A stretch of 32,654 nt of DNA, taken from the NCBI GenBank assembly GCA_026987195.1, contig JALSNC010000204.1, positions 1 to 32,654 on the forward strand, in the 5' to 3' direction. Each line of letters begins with the position of its first letter. Positions within the stretch are counted from its first letter, which is position 1. Source of the DNA: Desulfobulbaceae bacterium. GTDB taxonomy: Bacteria; Desulfobacterota; Desulfobulbia; Desulfobulbales; Desulfobulbaceae. The notes below the pieces were generated by a model that worked only from the letters and a program-made list of their open reading frames with translations, was not told where the DNA came from and made no database searches. This document shows positions 24,617 through 32,654 of this stretch, piece after piece. Made by a program: the position numbers and the translations under genes.

Positions 24617-24693
24617 CAGGTGACAGGGGACAGGTGTCAGGTGCCAGGTGTCAGGGGACAGGTGCCAGGGGACAGGTGCCAGGGGACAGGTTC
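24617..24693 (+). repeat. Tandem array of eleven heptamers (CAGGNGN)
   Basis: Eleven consecutive seven-base units begin with CAGG: CAGGTGA, CAGGGGA, CAGGTGT, CAGGTGC, CAGGTGT, CAGGGGA, CAGGTGC, CAGGGGA, CAGGTGC, CAGGGGA, CAGGTTC. The last runs into repeat copy E. It lies in the predicted uvrB 5' leader. The 774-bp gap 24112-24885 contains repeats F, G and E, this array and the promoter, but no gene I can support. Confidence 0.85.
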
Positions 24694-24732
24694 ACCGGTA
24701 TCGGCAACCATCTGAAAAGACAGATACCTTTA
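24689..24732 (-). repeat. Dispersed intergenic repeat, copy E (inverted)
   Basis: On the minus strand: AAAGGTATCTGTC, TTTTCAGATG, then GTTGCCGATACCGGTGAACC. The last 19 bases are identical to copy C. It adjoins the heptamer array. Confidence 0.7.
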
Positions 24733-24885
24733 CGAACAAACAACAAACGGACAAGCGCAGGTTTCAGACAATTTCTCAGACACTGCGCAGGAGCCCGCCC
24801 CGGGCGGCAACGGGTCCCCGGGTAGCGGTCCCGGGCGGCGTGTCCGGGGCCGGACTCCTGCCGGTTGCCACCAGGTCATCATGCG

Positions 24886-26925
24886 ATGGATGCCCCATTC
24901 CGCCTAGTCAGCGATTTCACCCCTTCAGGGGATCAGCCCCGTGCCATAGAGCAACTGGTGCGCGGGATCGGCGAAGGGGTGCGTCACCAGGTCCTGCTGG
25001 GTGTCACCGGCTCCGGCAAGACCTTTACCATGGCCCAGGTCATCGCCCGGGTGCAGCGTCCCACCCTGGTCCTGGCGCCCAACAAGACCCTGGCGGCCCA
25101 GCTCTTTGCCGAGTTTCGCGAGCTTTTTCCTGAAAACGCGGTGGAGTACTTTGTCTCCTATTATGACTATTACCAGCCCGAGGCCTATATCCCTGCCTCG
25201 GACACCTATATCGAAAAGGATTCCTCCATCAACGATGCCATCGACAAGATGCGCCACTCGGCCACCCGTTCCCTGCTGACCCGGCGGGATGTGCTCATCG
25301 TGGCCTCGGTCTCCTGTATCTACGGTCTCGGTTCACCGGAGGAGTACCGCAGGATGCATCTCTTCCTCCGGGTCGGTGAAGACTGTCCCATGGAAGATGT
25401 GCAGCGCCGCCTGGTCTTCATGCTCTATGAACGTAACGAGATGTCGTTTCACCGGGGCACCTTCCGGGTCCGCGGCGATGTGATCGATATCTTTCCGGTG
25501 CACGAGGAGGAGCGGGCGGTGCGGGTGGAGTTCTTCGGTGACACCATCGAGGCCATCACCATCATTGATCCCCTGCGCGGCGTGGTGCTGGAGGATATGG
25601 AGGAACTGACCGTGTTTCCCGGCAGCCACTTTGTCACCGGCAGGGACAACCTGCAGCGGGCCATGCGGTCGATCCGGGAGGAGCTGCGGCAGCGGCTGGA
25701 CGAACTGCAGGCCAAAGGCAGGCTCCTCGAGGCCCAGCGCCTGGAGCAGCGGACCATGTTCGACCTGGAGATGATCGGCGAACTCGGCTACTGCAACGGC
25801 ATCGAGAACTACAGCCGCCATCTCACCGGCAAACCGCCCGGGGTGGCCCCGCCCAACCTGCTGGACTACTTTCCCGAGGACTACCTGATGATCATCGACG
25901 AGTCGCATATCGCCGTGCCCCAGATCGGTGGCATGTACAACGGCGACCGCTCGCGCAAGCAGACCCTGGTGGACTACGGATTCCGCCTGCCCTCGGCCCT
26001 GGACAACCGGCCGCTGCGGTTCGACGAATTCGAGCGCCGGCTCCACCAGGTGGTCTATGTCTCGGCCACCCCGGGCGACTATGAGCTGGAAAAGGCTGAG
26101 GGCCATGTGGTGGAACAGCTCATCAGGCCCACGGGTCTGCTCGACCCGCGCGTCGAGGTACGGCCTGCGTCGAACCAGGTCGATGATCTGCTGGAGGAAA
26201 TCCGGCTGCGCAGCGAACGGAACGAGGCGGTCCTGGTCACCACCCTCACCAAGCGCATGGCCGAGGACCTGACCGAGTATTATGAGAATGCCGGCGTCCG
26301 TGTCCGCTATCTCCACTCGGATATCAAGACCCTGGAACGGGTTGAGCTGATCCGGGCCCTGCGCCGGGACGAGTTCAATGTCCTGATCGGCATCAACCTG
26401 CTGCGCGAGGGGCTCGATATTCCCGAGGTCTCCCTGGTGGCCATCCTGGACGCCGACAAGGAGGGATTCCTGCGGTCCCGGCGCTCCCTGGTCCAGACCT
26501 GCGGCCGGGCAGCCCGCAACGCCGACGGCCTGGTCATCCTCTATGGTGATGCCATCACTCCCTCCATGCAGTACACCATCGATGAGACCAACCGGCGGCG
26601 GTCGATCCAGGACGCCTACAACAGGGAACACGGCATCGAGCCCAGAACCATCATCTCGGCGATCAAGGATTCCATGGACCAGCATCTCCGTGCCTCGGGC
26701 TGGACCGGTGAGCCGACGCTGTACGATGTCGGGCAGAACGGCGTGACGACTGCTGCGGCGGCCGAACCGACGGTTACCTACAGCAACCTGGATGAGCTGC
26801 GCCGGGAGATCAGGGCCCTGGAAAAGAAGATGCACGAGGCAGCGGACAGGCTGGCCTTTGAGGAGGCTGCCGCCTACCGGGATCAGATCAAGGAACTGCA
26901 GATGCTGGAGCTGGAAGTTGGCTGA
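24886..26925 (+). CDS. uvrB: UvrABC excinuclease subunit B
   Basis: This 679-residue damage-recognition helicase of nucleotide excision repair receives DNA from UvrA and recruits UvrC. It has Walker A GVTGSGKT near 39-46 and a beta-hairpin region [12 protein letters not shown] near 92-103. Helicase motifs include DESH and a C-terminal RecA-like domain ([20 protein letters not shown]). The terminal UVR domain (about 634-675) contacts UvrC. Length is usual for the family. ATG 24886 is chosen because the conserved N-terminus starts soon after it. An in-frame TTG at 24865 is possible. Neither has a strong ribosome-binding site. A long leader of about 275 bases with a repeat array precedes it. The next gene overlaps its 3' end by 8 bases. 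Confidence 0.97.
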   Translation: MDAPFRLVSDFTPSGDQPRAIEQLVRGIGEGVRHQVLLGVTGSGKTFTMAQVIARVQRPTLVLAPNKTLAAQLFAEFRELFPENAVEYFVSYYDYYQPEAYIPASDTYIEKDSSINDAIDKMRHSATRSLLTRRDVLIVASVSCIYGLGSPEEYRRMHLFLRVGEDCPMEDVQRRLVFMLYERNEMSFHRGTFRVRGDVIDIFPVHEEERAVRVEFFGDTIEAITIIDPLRGVVLEDMEELTVFPGSHFVTGRDNLQRAMRSIREELRQRLDELQAKGRLLEAQRLEQRTMFDLEMIGELGYCNGIENYSRHLTGKPPGVAPPNLLDYFPEDYLMIIDESHIAVPQIGGMYNGDRSRKQTLVDYGFRLPSALDNRPLRFDEFERRLHQVVYVSATPGDYELEKAEGHVVEQLIRPTGLLDPRVEVRPASNQVDDLLEEIRLRSERNEAVLVTTLTKRMAEDLTEYYENAGVRVRYLHSDIKTLERVELIRALRRDEFNVLIGINLLREGLDIPEVSLVAILDADKEGFLRSRRSLVQTCGRAARNADGLVILYGDAITPSMQYTIDETNRRRSIQDAYNREHGIEPRTIISAIKDSMDQHLRASGWTGEPTLYDVGQNGVTTAAAAEPTVTYSNLDELRREIRALEKKMHEAADRLAFEEAAAYRDQIKELQMLELEVG

Positions 26926-27604
26926 CCTGCTCTACAGGGCGTCCCTTGCCGTGGTGCCGCCACTTTACGTGGCAGCATCGACGCTCCTGTTCTCCACCTG
27001 CCGCCTGGAAGTGGAGAATCCGGAGGTCCTGGAGGAGCTGCTCTCTGCCGGCGGCGGCATTGCCGTGTTCTGGCATTATTCTTTTCTCTATATTTTTTAC
27101 CACCTGCGAAGGTGTCCTGGCGTGGTGATGGTCAGCGCCAGCCGCGACGGTGAATACATCGCCCGGGTGGCCCGGATTCTGGGATACGAGGCGGTTCGCG
27201 GCTCCTCCCATCGCCGGGGGGTCCGGGGGCTGAAGGAGCTGGTGCGTCACGTCCGGCAGGGAAGAAATGCCGGCGTGGTGGGCGACGGGTCACAGGGGCC
27301 GGCACGCAGGCTGCAGCCGGGGTGCCTGCTGCTGTCGGCAAAATCGGGTCGACCGGTTCTGCCCGTCGTCTGGGCGGCCAGCCGCTACAAGGCCTTTGCG
27401 AGCTGGGACCGGACCGTGCTGCCCATGCCGTTTGCCCGCATCCGTCTTGCCTATGGCCGGCCGCTGCAGGTTCCGGCCGGGATCTCGTCCGCGGAACTCG
27501 AAGAGTATCGGCTGCGGCTGGAAGAGGAAATGAATGAACTGTACCGGAAGGTCTGGCGGAGATTTGGCGTGGACGCCCACGACCGGGCGGACAGTGGCGG
27601 ATAA
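26918..27604 (+). CDS. DUF374 lysophospholipid acyltransferase-like protein
   Basis: This protein of about 228 residues belongs to the DUF374 branch of the glycerolipid acyltransferase superfamily. An N-terminal hydrophobic segment ([20 protein letters not shown]) is followed by the histidine region [13 protein letters not shown]. The conserved [14 protein letters not shown] block corresponds to DGPRGP-type motifs in relatives. It probably transfers an acyl chain to a lipid or lipid A-type acceptor at the inner membrane, but the substrate is unknown. The likely start is TTG 26918, with GGAG seven bases upstream, inside the last codons of uvrB. No ATG suits the frame. The 8-base overlap suggests coupling to uvrB. 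Confidence 0.82.
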   Translation: MADLLYRASLAVVPPLYVAASTLLFSTCRLEVENPEVLEELLSAGGGIAVFWHYSFLYIFYHLRRCPGVVMVSASRDGEYIARVARILGYEAVRGSSHRRGVRGLKELVRHVRQGRNAGVVGDGSQGPARRLQPGCLLLSAKSGRPVLPVVWAASRYKAFASWDRTVLPMPFARIRLAYGRPLQVPAGISSAELEEYRLRLEEEMNELYRKVWRRFGVDAHDRADSGG

Positions 27605-27616
27605 GGAGAAATGGTG

Positions 27617-29029
27617 ATGGATGAGGAGTTGGTGCGCAGCCTGGTGGTGGCGGGGCTGAGCGGCGGGTCCGGCAAGTCGGTGGTGACCGTCGGTCTGATC
27701 GCGGCCCTGGGCAGGGCCGGCCACCGGGTCGTGCCGTTCAAGAAAGGACCCGATTATATTGATGCCGGCTGGATGAGCACCGCGGCCGGTGCGCCATGCT
27801 ACAACCTCGACCCCTACCTGATGGAGGAGCAGGCGGTTCGGGAATCCTTTTTCCGCCATGCGGCCGGTGGTGATTTCGCCATCATCGAAGGAAACCGGGG
27901 CCTCTACGACGGGGTCACCCCCGAGGGTGGCTATTCCACCGCCGAACTGGCCCTGCAGCTCGACCTGCCCGTACTCCTGGTGGTCAACTGCACCAAGACC
28001 ACCCGCACCGTGGCCGCCATGGTCCTGGGCTGTCGCAGGCTGGACCCCAGGGTCTCGTTCGCCGGCGTGATTCTCAACCAGATCGCCACCCTCCGGCACG
28101 AGTCCATTGTCCGCCAGGCCGTGGAACAGTATGCCGGCATACCGGTGCTGGGGATCGTGCCGAGGATGAAGAAGGACATCTTTCCCATGCGCCACCTGGG
28201 GGTGACGCCGCATCAGGAGTATGGCGCCGCCGGTACGGCGGTCGGGGAACTGGCGGACATCGCGGAGAACAACTTTGACCTGGAAGGGATTGTCCGCCTG
28301 ATGCGGCCGGTGGTCACCAGGGCCGCCGACCGGGTCGTGTCCCTGAATGGCAACCGGGTCACCATCGGGGTCCTGCGGGACCAGGCCTTCCAGTTCTACT
28401 ACCAGGAAAACCTGGAGGCCCTGGAGAATGCCGGCGCCCGCCTGGTGACCATCAATGCCCTGGAGGCCGGGGAACTGCCGCAGGAACTGGACGGCCTCTA
28501 TATCGGCGGCGGCTTTCCCGAGACCAGTGCCCGTCAGCTTGCCGACAATGTCTCCTTCCGCGAGTCGGTACGGCAAAGAGCGGAACAGGGTCTGCCCATC
28601 TATGCCGAGTGCGGCGGCCTGATCTTCCTCGGTCGTTCCATTGTTCTCGACAGCGCCGAATATCCCCTGGCCGGGGTCTTTCCCGTGACCTTCGGGATCT
28701 CAAAGCGCCCCCAGGCCCACGGCTATTCCATCTTCATCGTGGAGCGTGAGAACCCGTACTATCCGGTGGGTACCCGGGTCCGGGGCCATGAGTTCCGCTA
28801 CTCCACCATAGAGCGCTGGGACGGTGATCCCGGGCAACTGGCCCTGAGGATCGAACGTGGAACCGGGTTTGCAAGGGGGCGTGACGGCCTGGTGAGGAAC
28901 AACGTACTCGCCCTGTACACCCACGTCCTCGCTCCCGGCACCCCATCCTGGGCGCCGGGACTGGTGCGGGCGGCCGCCAGGTACAGAAGAATACGGGAGA
29001 AAGCGACAGAAAATGAAGAGTTATCATAA
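27617..29029 (+). CDS. cbiA: Cobyrinate a,c-diamide synthase (CbiA/CobB family)
   Basis: This 470-residue ATP-dependent glutamine amidotransferase amidates the a and c carboxylates of cobyrinate in cobalamin biosynthesis. The N-terminal P-loop-like domain carries GLSGGSGKS and [11 protein letters not shown]. The C-terminal glutaminase domain carries YAECGGL with nucleophile C332 and [10 protein letters not shown] near the end. AAGGAG at 27603-27608 sits eight bases before ATG 27617, which is preferred over ATG 27611. Relatives (CfbB) amidate Ni-sirohydrochlorin for F430 in methanogens, unlikely here. Its end overlaps the YjbQ gene by 17 bases. No other cobalamin gene is present, but the radical SAM protein at 7358 carries a B12-binding-type domain. 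Confidence 0.9.
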   Translation: MDEELVRSLVVAGLSGGSGKSVVTVGLIAALGRAGHRVVPFKKGPDYIDAGWMSTAAGAPCYNLDPYLMEEQAVRESFFRHAAGGDFAIIEGNRGLYDGVTPEGGYSTAELALQLDLPVLLVVNCTKTTRTVAAMVLGCRRLDPRVSFAGVILNQIATLRHESIVRQAVEQYAGIPVLGIVPRMKKDIFPMRHLGVTPHQEYGAAGTAVGELADIAENNFDLEGIVRLMRPVVTRAADRVVSLNGNRVTIGVLRDQAFQFYYQENLEALENAGARLVTINALEAGELPQELDGLYIGGGFPETSARQLADNVSFRESVRQRAEQGLPIYAECGGLIFLGRSIVLDSAEYPLAGVFPVTFGISKRPQAHGYSIFIVERENPYYPVGTRVRGHEFRYSTIERWDGDPGQLALRIERGTGFARGRDGLVRNNVLALYTHVLAPGTPSWAPGLVRAAARYRRIREKATENEELS

Positions 29030-29429
29030 GGAACTCTGGTTCGAGGTGCCCACTCGCAGGGCGTTTATCAATATCACGCCGCAGGTGGAGGAGTGCCTTG
29101 CCGAGTCGGGTATCCGGGAAGGACTCTGCCTGGTCAATGCCATGCATATCACGGCCTCGGTATTCATCAATGACGACGAGGCCGGCCTGCACCACGATTA
29201 CGAGGTCTGGCTGGAACGACTGGCCCCGCACGCGCCCGTGGATCAGTACCGGCACAACGGCTACGAGGACAATGCCGATGCCCATCTCAAAAGGCAGATC
29301 ATGGGTCGGGAGGTGGTGGTGGCGGTTACCGGGGGACGGCTTCACTTCGGCACCTGGGAACAGATCTTCTACGGCGAGTTCGACGGACGGCGAAAAAAGC
29401 GGGTCCTGGTCAAGATAATTGGCGAGTAA
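29013..29429 (+). CDS. yjbQ: YjbQ / UPF0047 family protein
   Basis: This 138-residue member of the YjbQ (UPF0047) family carries [25 protein letters not shown], and [13 protein letters not shown], the characteristic blocks with histidine and acidic residues. A thiamine-phosphate-synthase-like activity has been reported for a relative and is reflected in some database names. The physiological role is unclear. Its start lies 17 bases inside cbiA, indicating co-transcription and possibly coupling. The protein is complete and has no signal peptide. Confidence 0.92.
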   Translation: MKSYHKELWFEVPTRRAFINITPQVEECLAESGIREGLCLVNAMHITASVFINDDEAGLHHDYEVWLERLAPHAPVDQYRHNGYEDNADAHLKRQIMGREVVVAVTGGRLHFGTWEQIFYGEFDGRRKKRVLVKIIGE

Positions 29430-29479
29430 ATTGCAATACTCTGTGGTATCTTCAAACCCCTGCCACAGGAGTTGCAATC

Positions 29480-31255
29480 ATGACCGCCCGTCAGAATCAT
29501 CCTTTACCGGGAACCGTTTTTTCCTCCCCGGCGTTTATCCCCGCCGACCAGAGAAACCGTAACCTGTCCGGGATACCAACATGGCTCCCACCCTGGGCAG
29601 TGCTCCTTTGGGTTGCCGGAGTGTTTGCAGGGGTTCCACCGTCGTCGGTGTCGGCAGTTTCCGACATTGCCGCACTGCAACCGATGCTGCACCTGCTTGT
29701 TGGTGGCAGAGCAATGGTGGTGCCGCCCGTGACCACCACCTGCCAGCCTTCCGGCAGGGGCACCGACTATCCGGTGGGTCCGGGTCAGTCCTATGCCAGT
29801 CTTGCCGATGTTGACTGGGATGTACTGGGCCCCGGCGACACCGTACGCATCCACTGGCGCCCCCAGCCATACAAAGAGAAAATCGTTATTCGGACCGATG
29901 GCAGCGAAAGGGATCCCATCCGGATCTGCGGCGTGCCGGGGCCGGATGGCCAGCGTCCGGTTCTGGACGGTGACGGTGCCCGCAACGATCCGGACGACGC
30001 GCAGGCCTACGGCACCTACGCCCCCATGGAAGGGCTGGCCATGGTCATGATCTGGAATCGCGATTATGACCGCAAGGTCCACAATATTGTCATCGACGGA
30101 CTCCATATCAGGAATGCCAAGAATTCGTTTTTCTATACCAGGATGAATGGCAGCAGGGATCGATACGGCGACGGTGCCGCCTGTATCCGGGTGCAGGCCG
30201 GGGACAATATCGTGATCAGGGACAATGAGCTGGAAAACTGTGGCAACGGAATCTTCACCATGTCGCAGGGATACAACGAAGCCCATCTTACCCGTAACAT
30301 TCTCATTGAGGGGAACTACCTGTACGGCCATGGTCAGCCGGGCAGTTATCTCGAACATGGGGTCTACATCCAGGCCATCGGTGCGACCTATCAGTACAAC
30401 CGCTTCGGCCCCAACGCGCCCGGCGCCGAGGGGGCGACGCTCAAGGAGCGGGTGGCCGGCTCGGTGATCCGCTACAACTGGTTTGACAGTGGTTCCACGC
30501 GGGTTCTGGATCTGGTCGAGGTGGAGGATGCCGCGCCCTGGTATATCGAGCAGGCCTACCGTGACTGGGCCGCAGCCGAAGGGGTGGACATCGATCCGGA
30601 CCGTCTGGCCAGGGTTCAGGCCGCCGAGGCCGCCTACCGGACGACCTTTGTCTATGGCAACTTCATCCGCCATCTGGGCAGCGTCACCCCGGCCTCCAAC
30701 CTGATCCACTATGGCTGGGACAATGATCCGGTCCTGGCCCGTCGGGGCACGCTCTATTTCTACAACAATACCATGTCCCTTCTCAACGATCGGGATGATG
30801 CCTGGCGCATCCGGCTCTTCGACATGTATCCCTATCCGGGCGGACCGGCCGCAGAGCGTGTCGAGGCTTTCAATAACATCGTCTATCTGGCACCCGAAAC
30901 AGGAGGAAATATCCCTTCCTACCTCTGTTTCGGTCGTGACAGCGGCACCATCAGCCTGGGTGTCAACTGGGTCACCAGCACCTGGCGCAGCAGCGAGGCA
31001 CAGGTCGAATGTTATCCTGATCCCGGAACCAGGCCAGTGGTCACCGGCACGGCCAACCTGGTGGATACCGATGGTGACCGGCAGCCCATTGATACGGAGA
31101 CCCTTGATCCCCGGGATCTGGCGTCCATTCGGGATCGTGCCCAACCATTGCCTGCAGGTTCGGCGAACCATCAGGTGCGTCACCAGTATGTCCGTCACCT
31201 GGCCGGTGAGCGCAGGCCGGGGAATGGTGACCTGGGTGCCATGGAACTGCCATGA
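29480..31255 (+). CDS. Exported right-handed parallel beta-helix protein
   Basis: In this 591-residue protein, residues about 36-52 are hydrophobic ([13 protein letters not shown]), as in a signal peptide with a long N-terminal arm. From about 110 the sequence has the rhythm of a parallel beta-helix: [48 protein letters not shown], and [10 protein letters not shown]. Such folds occur in polysaccharide lyases, surface proteins and cell-wall enzymes. I see no lyase active-site signature that would fix a substrate. AGGAG lies eight bases before ATG 29480. Its stop TGA overlaps the next ATG (ATGATG), so export of both proteins may be linked. Confidence 0.8.
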   Translation: MTARQNHPLPGTVFSSPAFIPADQRNRNLSGIPTWLPPWAVLLWVAGVFAGVPPSSVSAVSDIAALQPMLHLLVGGRAMVVPPVTTTCQPSGRGTDYPVGPGQSYASLADVDWDVLGPGDTVRIHWRPQPYKEKIVIRTDGSERDPIRICGVPGPDGQRPVLDGDGARNDPDDAQAYGTYAPMEGLAMVMIWNRDYDRKVHNIVIDGLHIRNAKNSFFYTRMNGSRDRYGDGAACIRVQAGDNIVIRDNELENCGNGIFTMSQGYNEAHLTRNILIEGNYLYGHGQPGSYLEHGVYIQAIGATYQYNRFGPNAPGAEGATLKERVAGSVIRYNWFDSGSTRVLDLVEVEDAAPWYIEQAYRDWAAAEGVDIDPDRLARVQAAEAAYRTTFVYGNFIRHLGSVTPASNLIHYGWDNDPVLARRGTLYFYNNTMSLLNDRDDAWRIRLFDMYPYPGGPAAERVEAFNNIVYLAPETGGNIPSYLCFGRDSGTISLGVNWVTSTWRSSEAQVECYPDPGTRPVVTGTANLVDTDGDRQPIDTETLDPRDLASIRDRAQPLPAGSANHQVRHQYVRHLAGERRPGNGDLGAMELP

Positions 31256-32654
31256 TGCGGAGTGGTACGTGTCGCCTCGGCTCCAGCGGTTGGAAATGGT
31301 CATTGCTGGCCGGGAACATGATCTTCCTGACAATCTTTCTGATCGCATGCGGCAGTGGCCGTGCCGATATCAGGGATCAGGCCGGCGGGAGGCCGGATGC
31401 ACGGATGAAAGAACAGAGGAACCGCCTGATCAACGAGCAGAGTCCCTATCTGCTGCAGCATGCCCGTCAGCCCGTGGACTGGTATCCCTGGGGCGAGGAG
31501 GCCTTTGCCCGCGCCAGGAAGGAGGACCGGCCCATATTCCTTTCCATCGGCTATTCCACCTGTCACTGGTGTCATGTCATGGCCCGGGAATCTTTTGACA
31601 ACCCGGAGATCGCAGAACTCCTCAACAGGTGGTTTGTCTGCATCAAGGTGGACCGGGAGGAGCGGCCCGATGTCGATCAGGTGTACATGGCAGCGGTCCA
31701 GGCACTGAACGGGTCCGGCGGCTGGCCTCTGTCGGTGTTTCTCTTCCCGGATGGCCGTCCCTTCTACGGTGCGACCTACATTCCGCCCGAGGGCCGGTAC
31801 GGCCGGCCCGGCTTTCCCGATATCCTCAGGGCCGTACACCGGGCCTGGCAGGGACGAAGGGACGAACTGCGCGAGACAGCCGCCGGCCTGATCCGGGCCA
31901 TTGACACGGACAACAGCCCAGGCAGGGGCGGGATCAAGGCCGGCGCAGCCGACCGGGCCTTCCGCTCCCTGCGCGATTCCTTTGACCACGATCGGGGCGG
32001 ATTCGGCACAGCGCCCAAGTTTCCCCGGCCCGTGGTTTTCGATTTTCTGCTCACCTACTGGCACCGCACCGGTGAGCGACAGGCCATGACCATGACCCTG
32101 GTCACCCTCGATGCCATGGCGCGGGGTGGCATTCATGATCATCTCGGTGGCGGCTTTCACCGCTACAGCGTTGACCGGTCCTGGCGGGTACCCCATTTCG
32201 AGAAGATGCTCTACGACCAGGCCCTCCTGGCCGACAGCTATCTCGATGCCCTGCAGATTACGGGTAAAGAACGCTACCGGCGGGTCGTTGAGGGGATCTT
32301 CGAGTATGTCCTCTCCGTGCTGCGGGATCCGGGAGGCGCCTTTTATTCGGCCGAGGATGCAGACAGTGATGATCCCTACCGGCCGGGTGCACATGGAGAG
32401 GGAAGATATTACCTGTGGACGGAAGAGGATATCGTCCGGACCCTGGGGGCCCGGCCGGCGGAGATCTTCAACTACTGCTACGGTGTCGATTTTGACGGCA
32501 ATGTGCCGGCAGATCCGCAGCAGGAGTTCAGTGGCCGTAATATTCTCTTCCGCTGCCACACCGATGCCGAGGCGGCGGCCCGTTTCGGGATGAAGGAGAG
32601 GGAGATCGGCAGGAGCCTGGCGCGCTCCCGCCGGCTCCTGCTCTCCCGGCGGGA
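31252..32654 (+). CDS. DUF255 (YyaL/SSP411-type) protein with thioredoxin-like domain, predicted lipoprotein (3' end outside the window)
   Basis: The frame runs from ATG 31252 to the right edge, 467 codons. Residues 1-33 look like a lipoprotein signal, with lipobox LIAC and C33 as lipidation site. The DUF255 N-terminal thioredoxin-like domain follows ([16 protein letters not shown]104-H-W-C107 in [27 protein letters not shown]). The start of the alpha/alpha-barrel region follows ([35 protein letters not shown]). The family normally spans about 670-690 residues, so roughly a third is missing. Most relatives have no lipoprotein signal that I know of. ATG 31405 would give a cytoplasmic form but lacks a ribosome-binding site. 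Function is unproven in the family. The start overlaps the beta-helix stop. Confidence 0.88.
   Translation, partial: MMRSGTCRLGSSGWKWSLLAGNMIFLTIFLIACGSGRADIRDQAGGRPDARMKEQRNRLINEQSPYLLQHARQPVDWYPWGEEAFARARKEDRPIFLSIGYSTCHWCHVMARESFDNPEIAELLNRWFVCIKVDREERPDVDQVYMAAVQALNGSGGWPLSVFLFPDGRPFYGATYIPPEGRYGRPGFPDILRAVHRAWQGRRDELRETAAGLIRAIDTDNSPGRGGIKAGAADRAFRSLRDSFDHDRGGFGTAPKFPRPVVFDFLLTYWHRTGERQAMTMTLVTLDAMARGGIHDHLGGGFHRYSVDRSWRVPHFEKMLYDQALLADSYLDALQITGKERYRRVVEGIFEYVLSVLRDPGGAFYSAEDADSDDPYRPGAHGEGRYYLWTEEDIVRTLGARPAEIFNYCYGVDFDGNVPADPQQEFSGRNILFRCHTDAEAAARFGMKEREIGRSLARSRRLLLSRR

Noticed and set aside
24617-24693. CRISPR array
   Set aside because: Units are seven bases long with no spacers. 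It is a simple tandem repeat.
24634-24825. A 63-codon open frame over the heptamer array
   Set aside because: Its first half is only the translation of the tandem repeat. No independent coding evidence.

Overview
The window is 32.65 kb of GC-rich bacterial chromosome, most likely from a strictly anaerobic deltaproteobacterium (Desulfobacterota, perhaps Desulfobulbales). This is inferred from gene content, not from a marker gene. Two genes need an in-frame TGA read as selenocysteine. A small formate dehydrogenase is joined to sulfhydrogenase/AsrAB-like electron-transfer subunits. There is an ADP-forming acyl-CoA synthetase and a PAS-rich set of hybrid kinases. No rRNA, tRNA, CRISPR array, intact insertion sequence or prophage was recognised.

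Layout, left to right. Bases 1-1160 (minus): a small unknown protein and a membrane haem-sensor-like DUF3365 protein. Bases 1492-5515 (plus): a three-gene, overlapping formate dehydrogenase operon (Sec-containing catalytic subunit, 2x[4Fe-4S] subunit, FAD/NAD/[2Fe-2S] subunit). Bases 5768-6949 (minus): an exported protein with two AMIN domains. Bases 7358-12620 (plus): a B12-binding-type radical SAM/DUF2344 fusion, a TrpB2-type tryptophan synthase beta chain and a PBP4-like D-Ala-D-Ala carboxypeptidase. Bases 12792-15314 (plus): a three-PAS hybrid histidine kinase. Tail-to-tail with it, on the minus strand, lies a 92-residue thioredoxin-fold protein whose redox motif is U-P-R-C, a second selenoprotein that ordinary gene calling would truncate or miss.

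Bases 15927-19941 (plus) carry an ADP-forming acyl-CoA synthetase followed by a CoA-transferase fused to a GNAT acetyltransferase, an apparent acyl-CoA energy-conservation and protein-acylation pair. Bases 24111-19953 (minus) carry a periplasmic amino-acid-type binding lipoprotein overlapping a large hybrid histidine kinase, with no transporter genes, which suggests a two-protein sensor. Bases 24886-29429 (plus) form a tight cluster of uvrB, a DUF374 acyltransferase, cbiA and a YjbQ protein. Bases 29480-32654 (plus) hold an exported beta-helix protein overlapping a DUF255/thioredoxin-domain protein that begins as a lipoprotein and runs off the window.

The longer intergenic gaps share a dispersed repeat of about 50-65 bp (clear copies near 1403, 5613, 6974, 15733, 24350 and 24689, plus degenerate ones). 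A second repeat module of 33 bp occurs twice (30/33 identical). A tandem array of eleven heptamers lies just downstream of a good sigma-70-type promoter in front of uvrB. These repeats and the small Sec protein are the least explained parts of the window.
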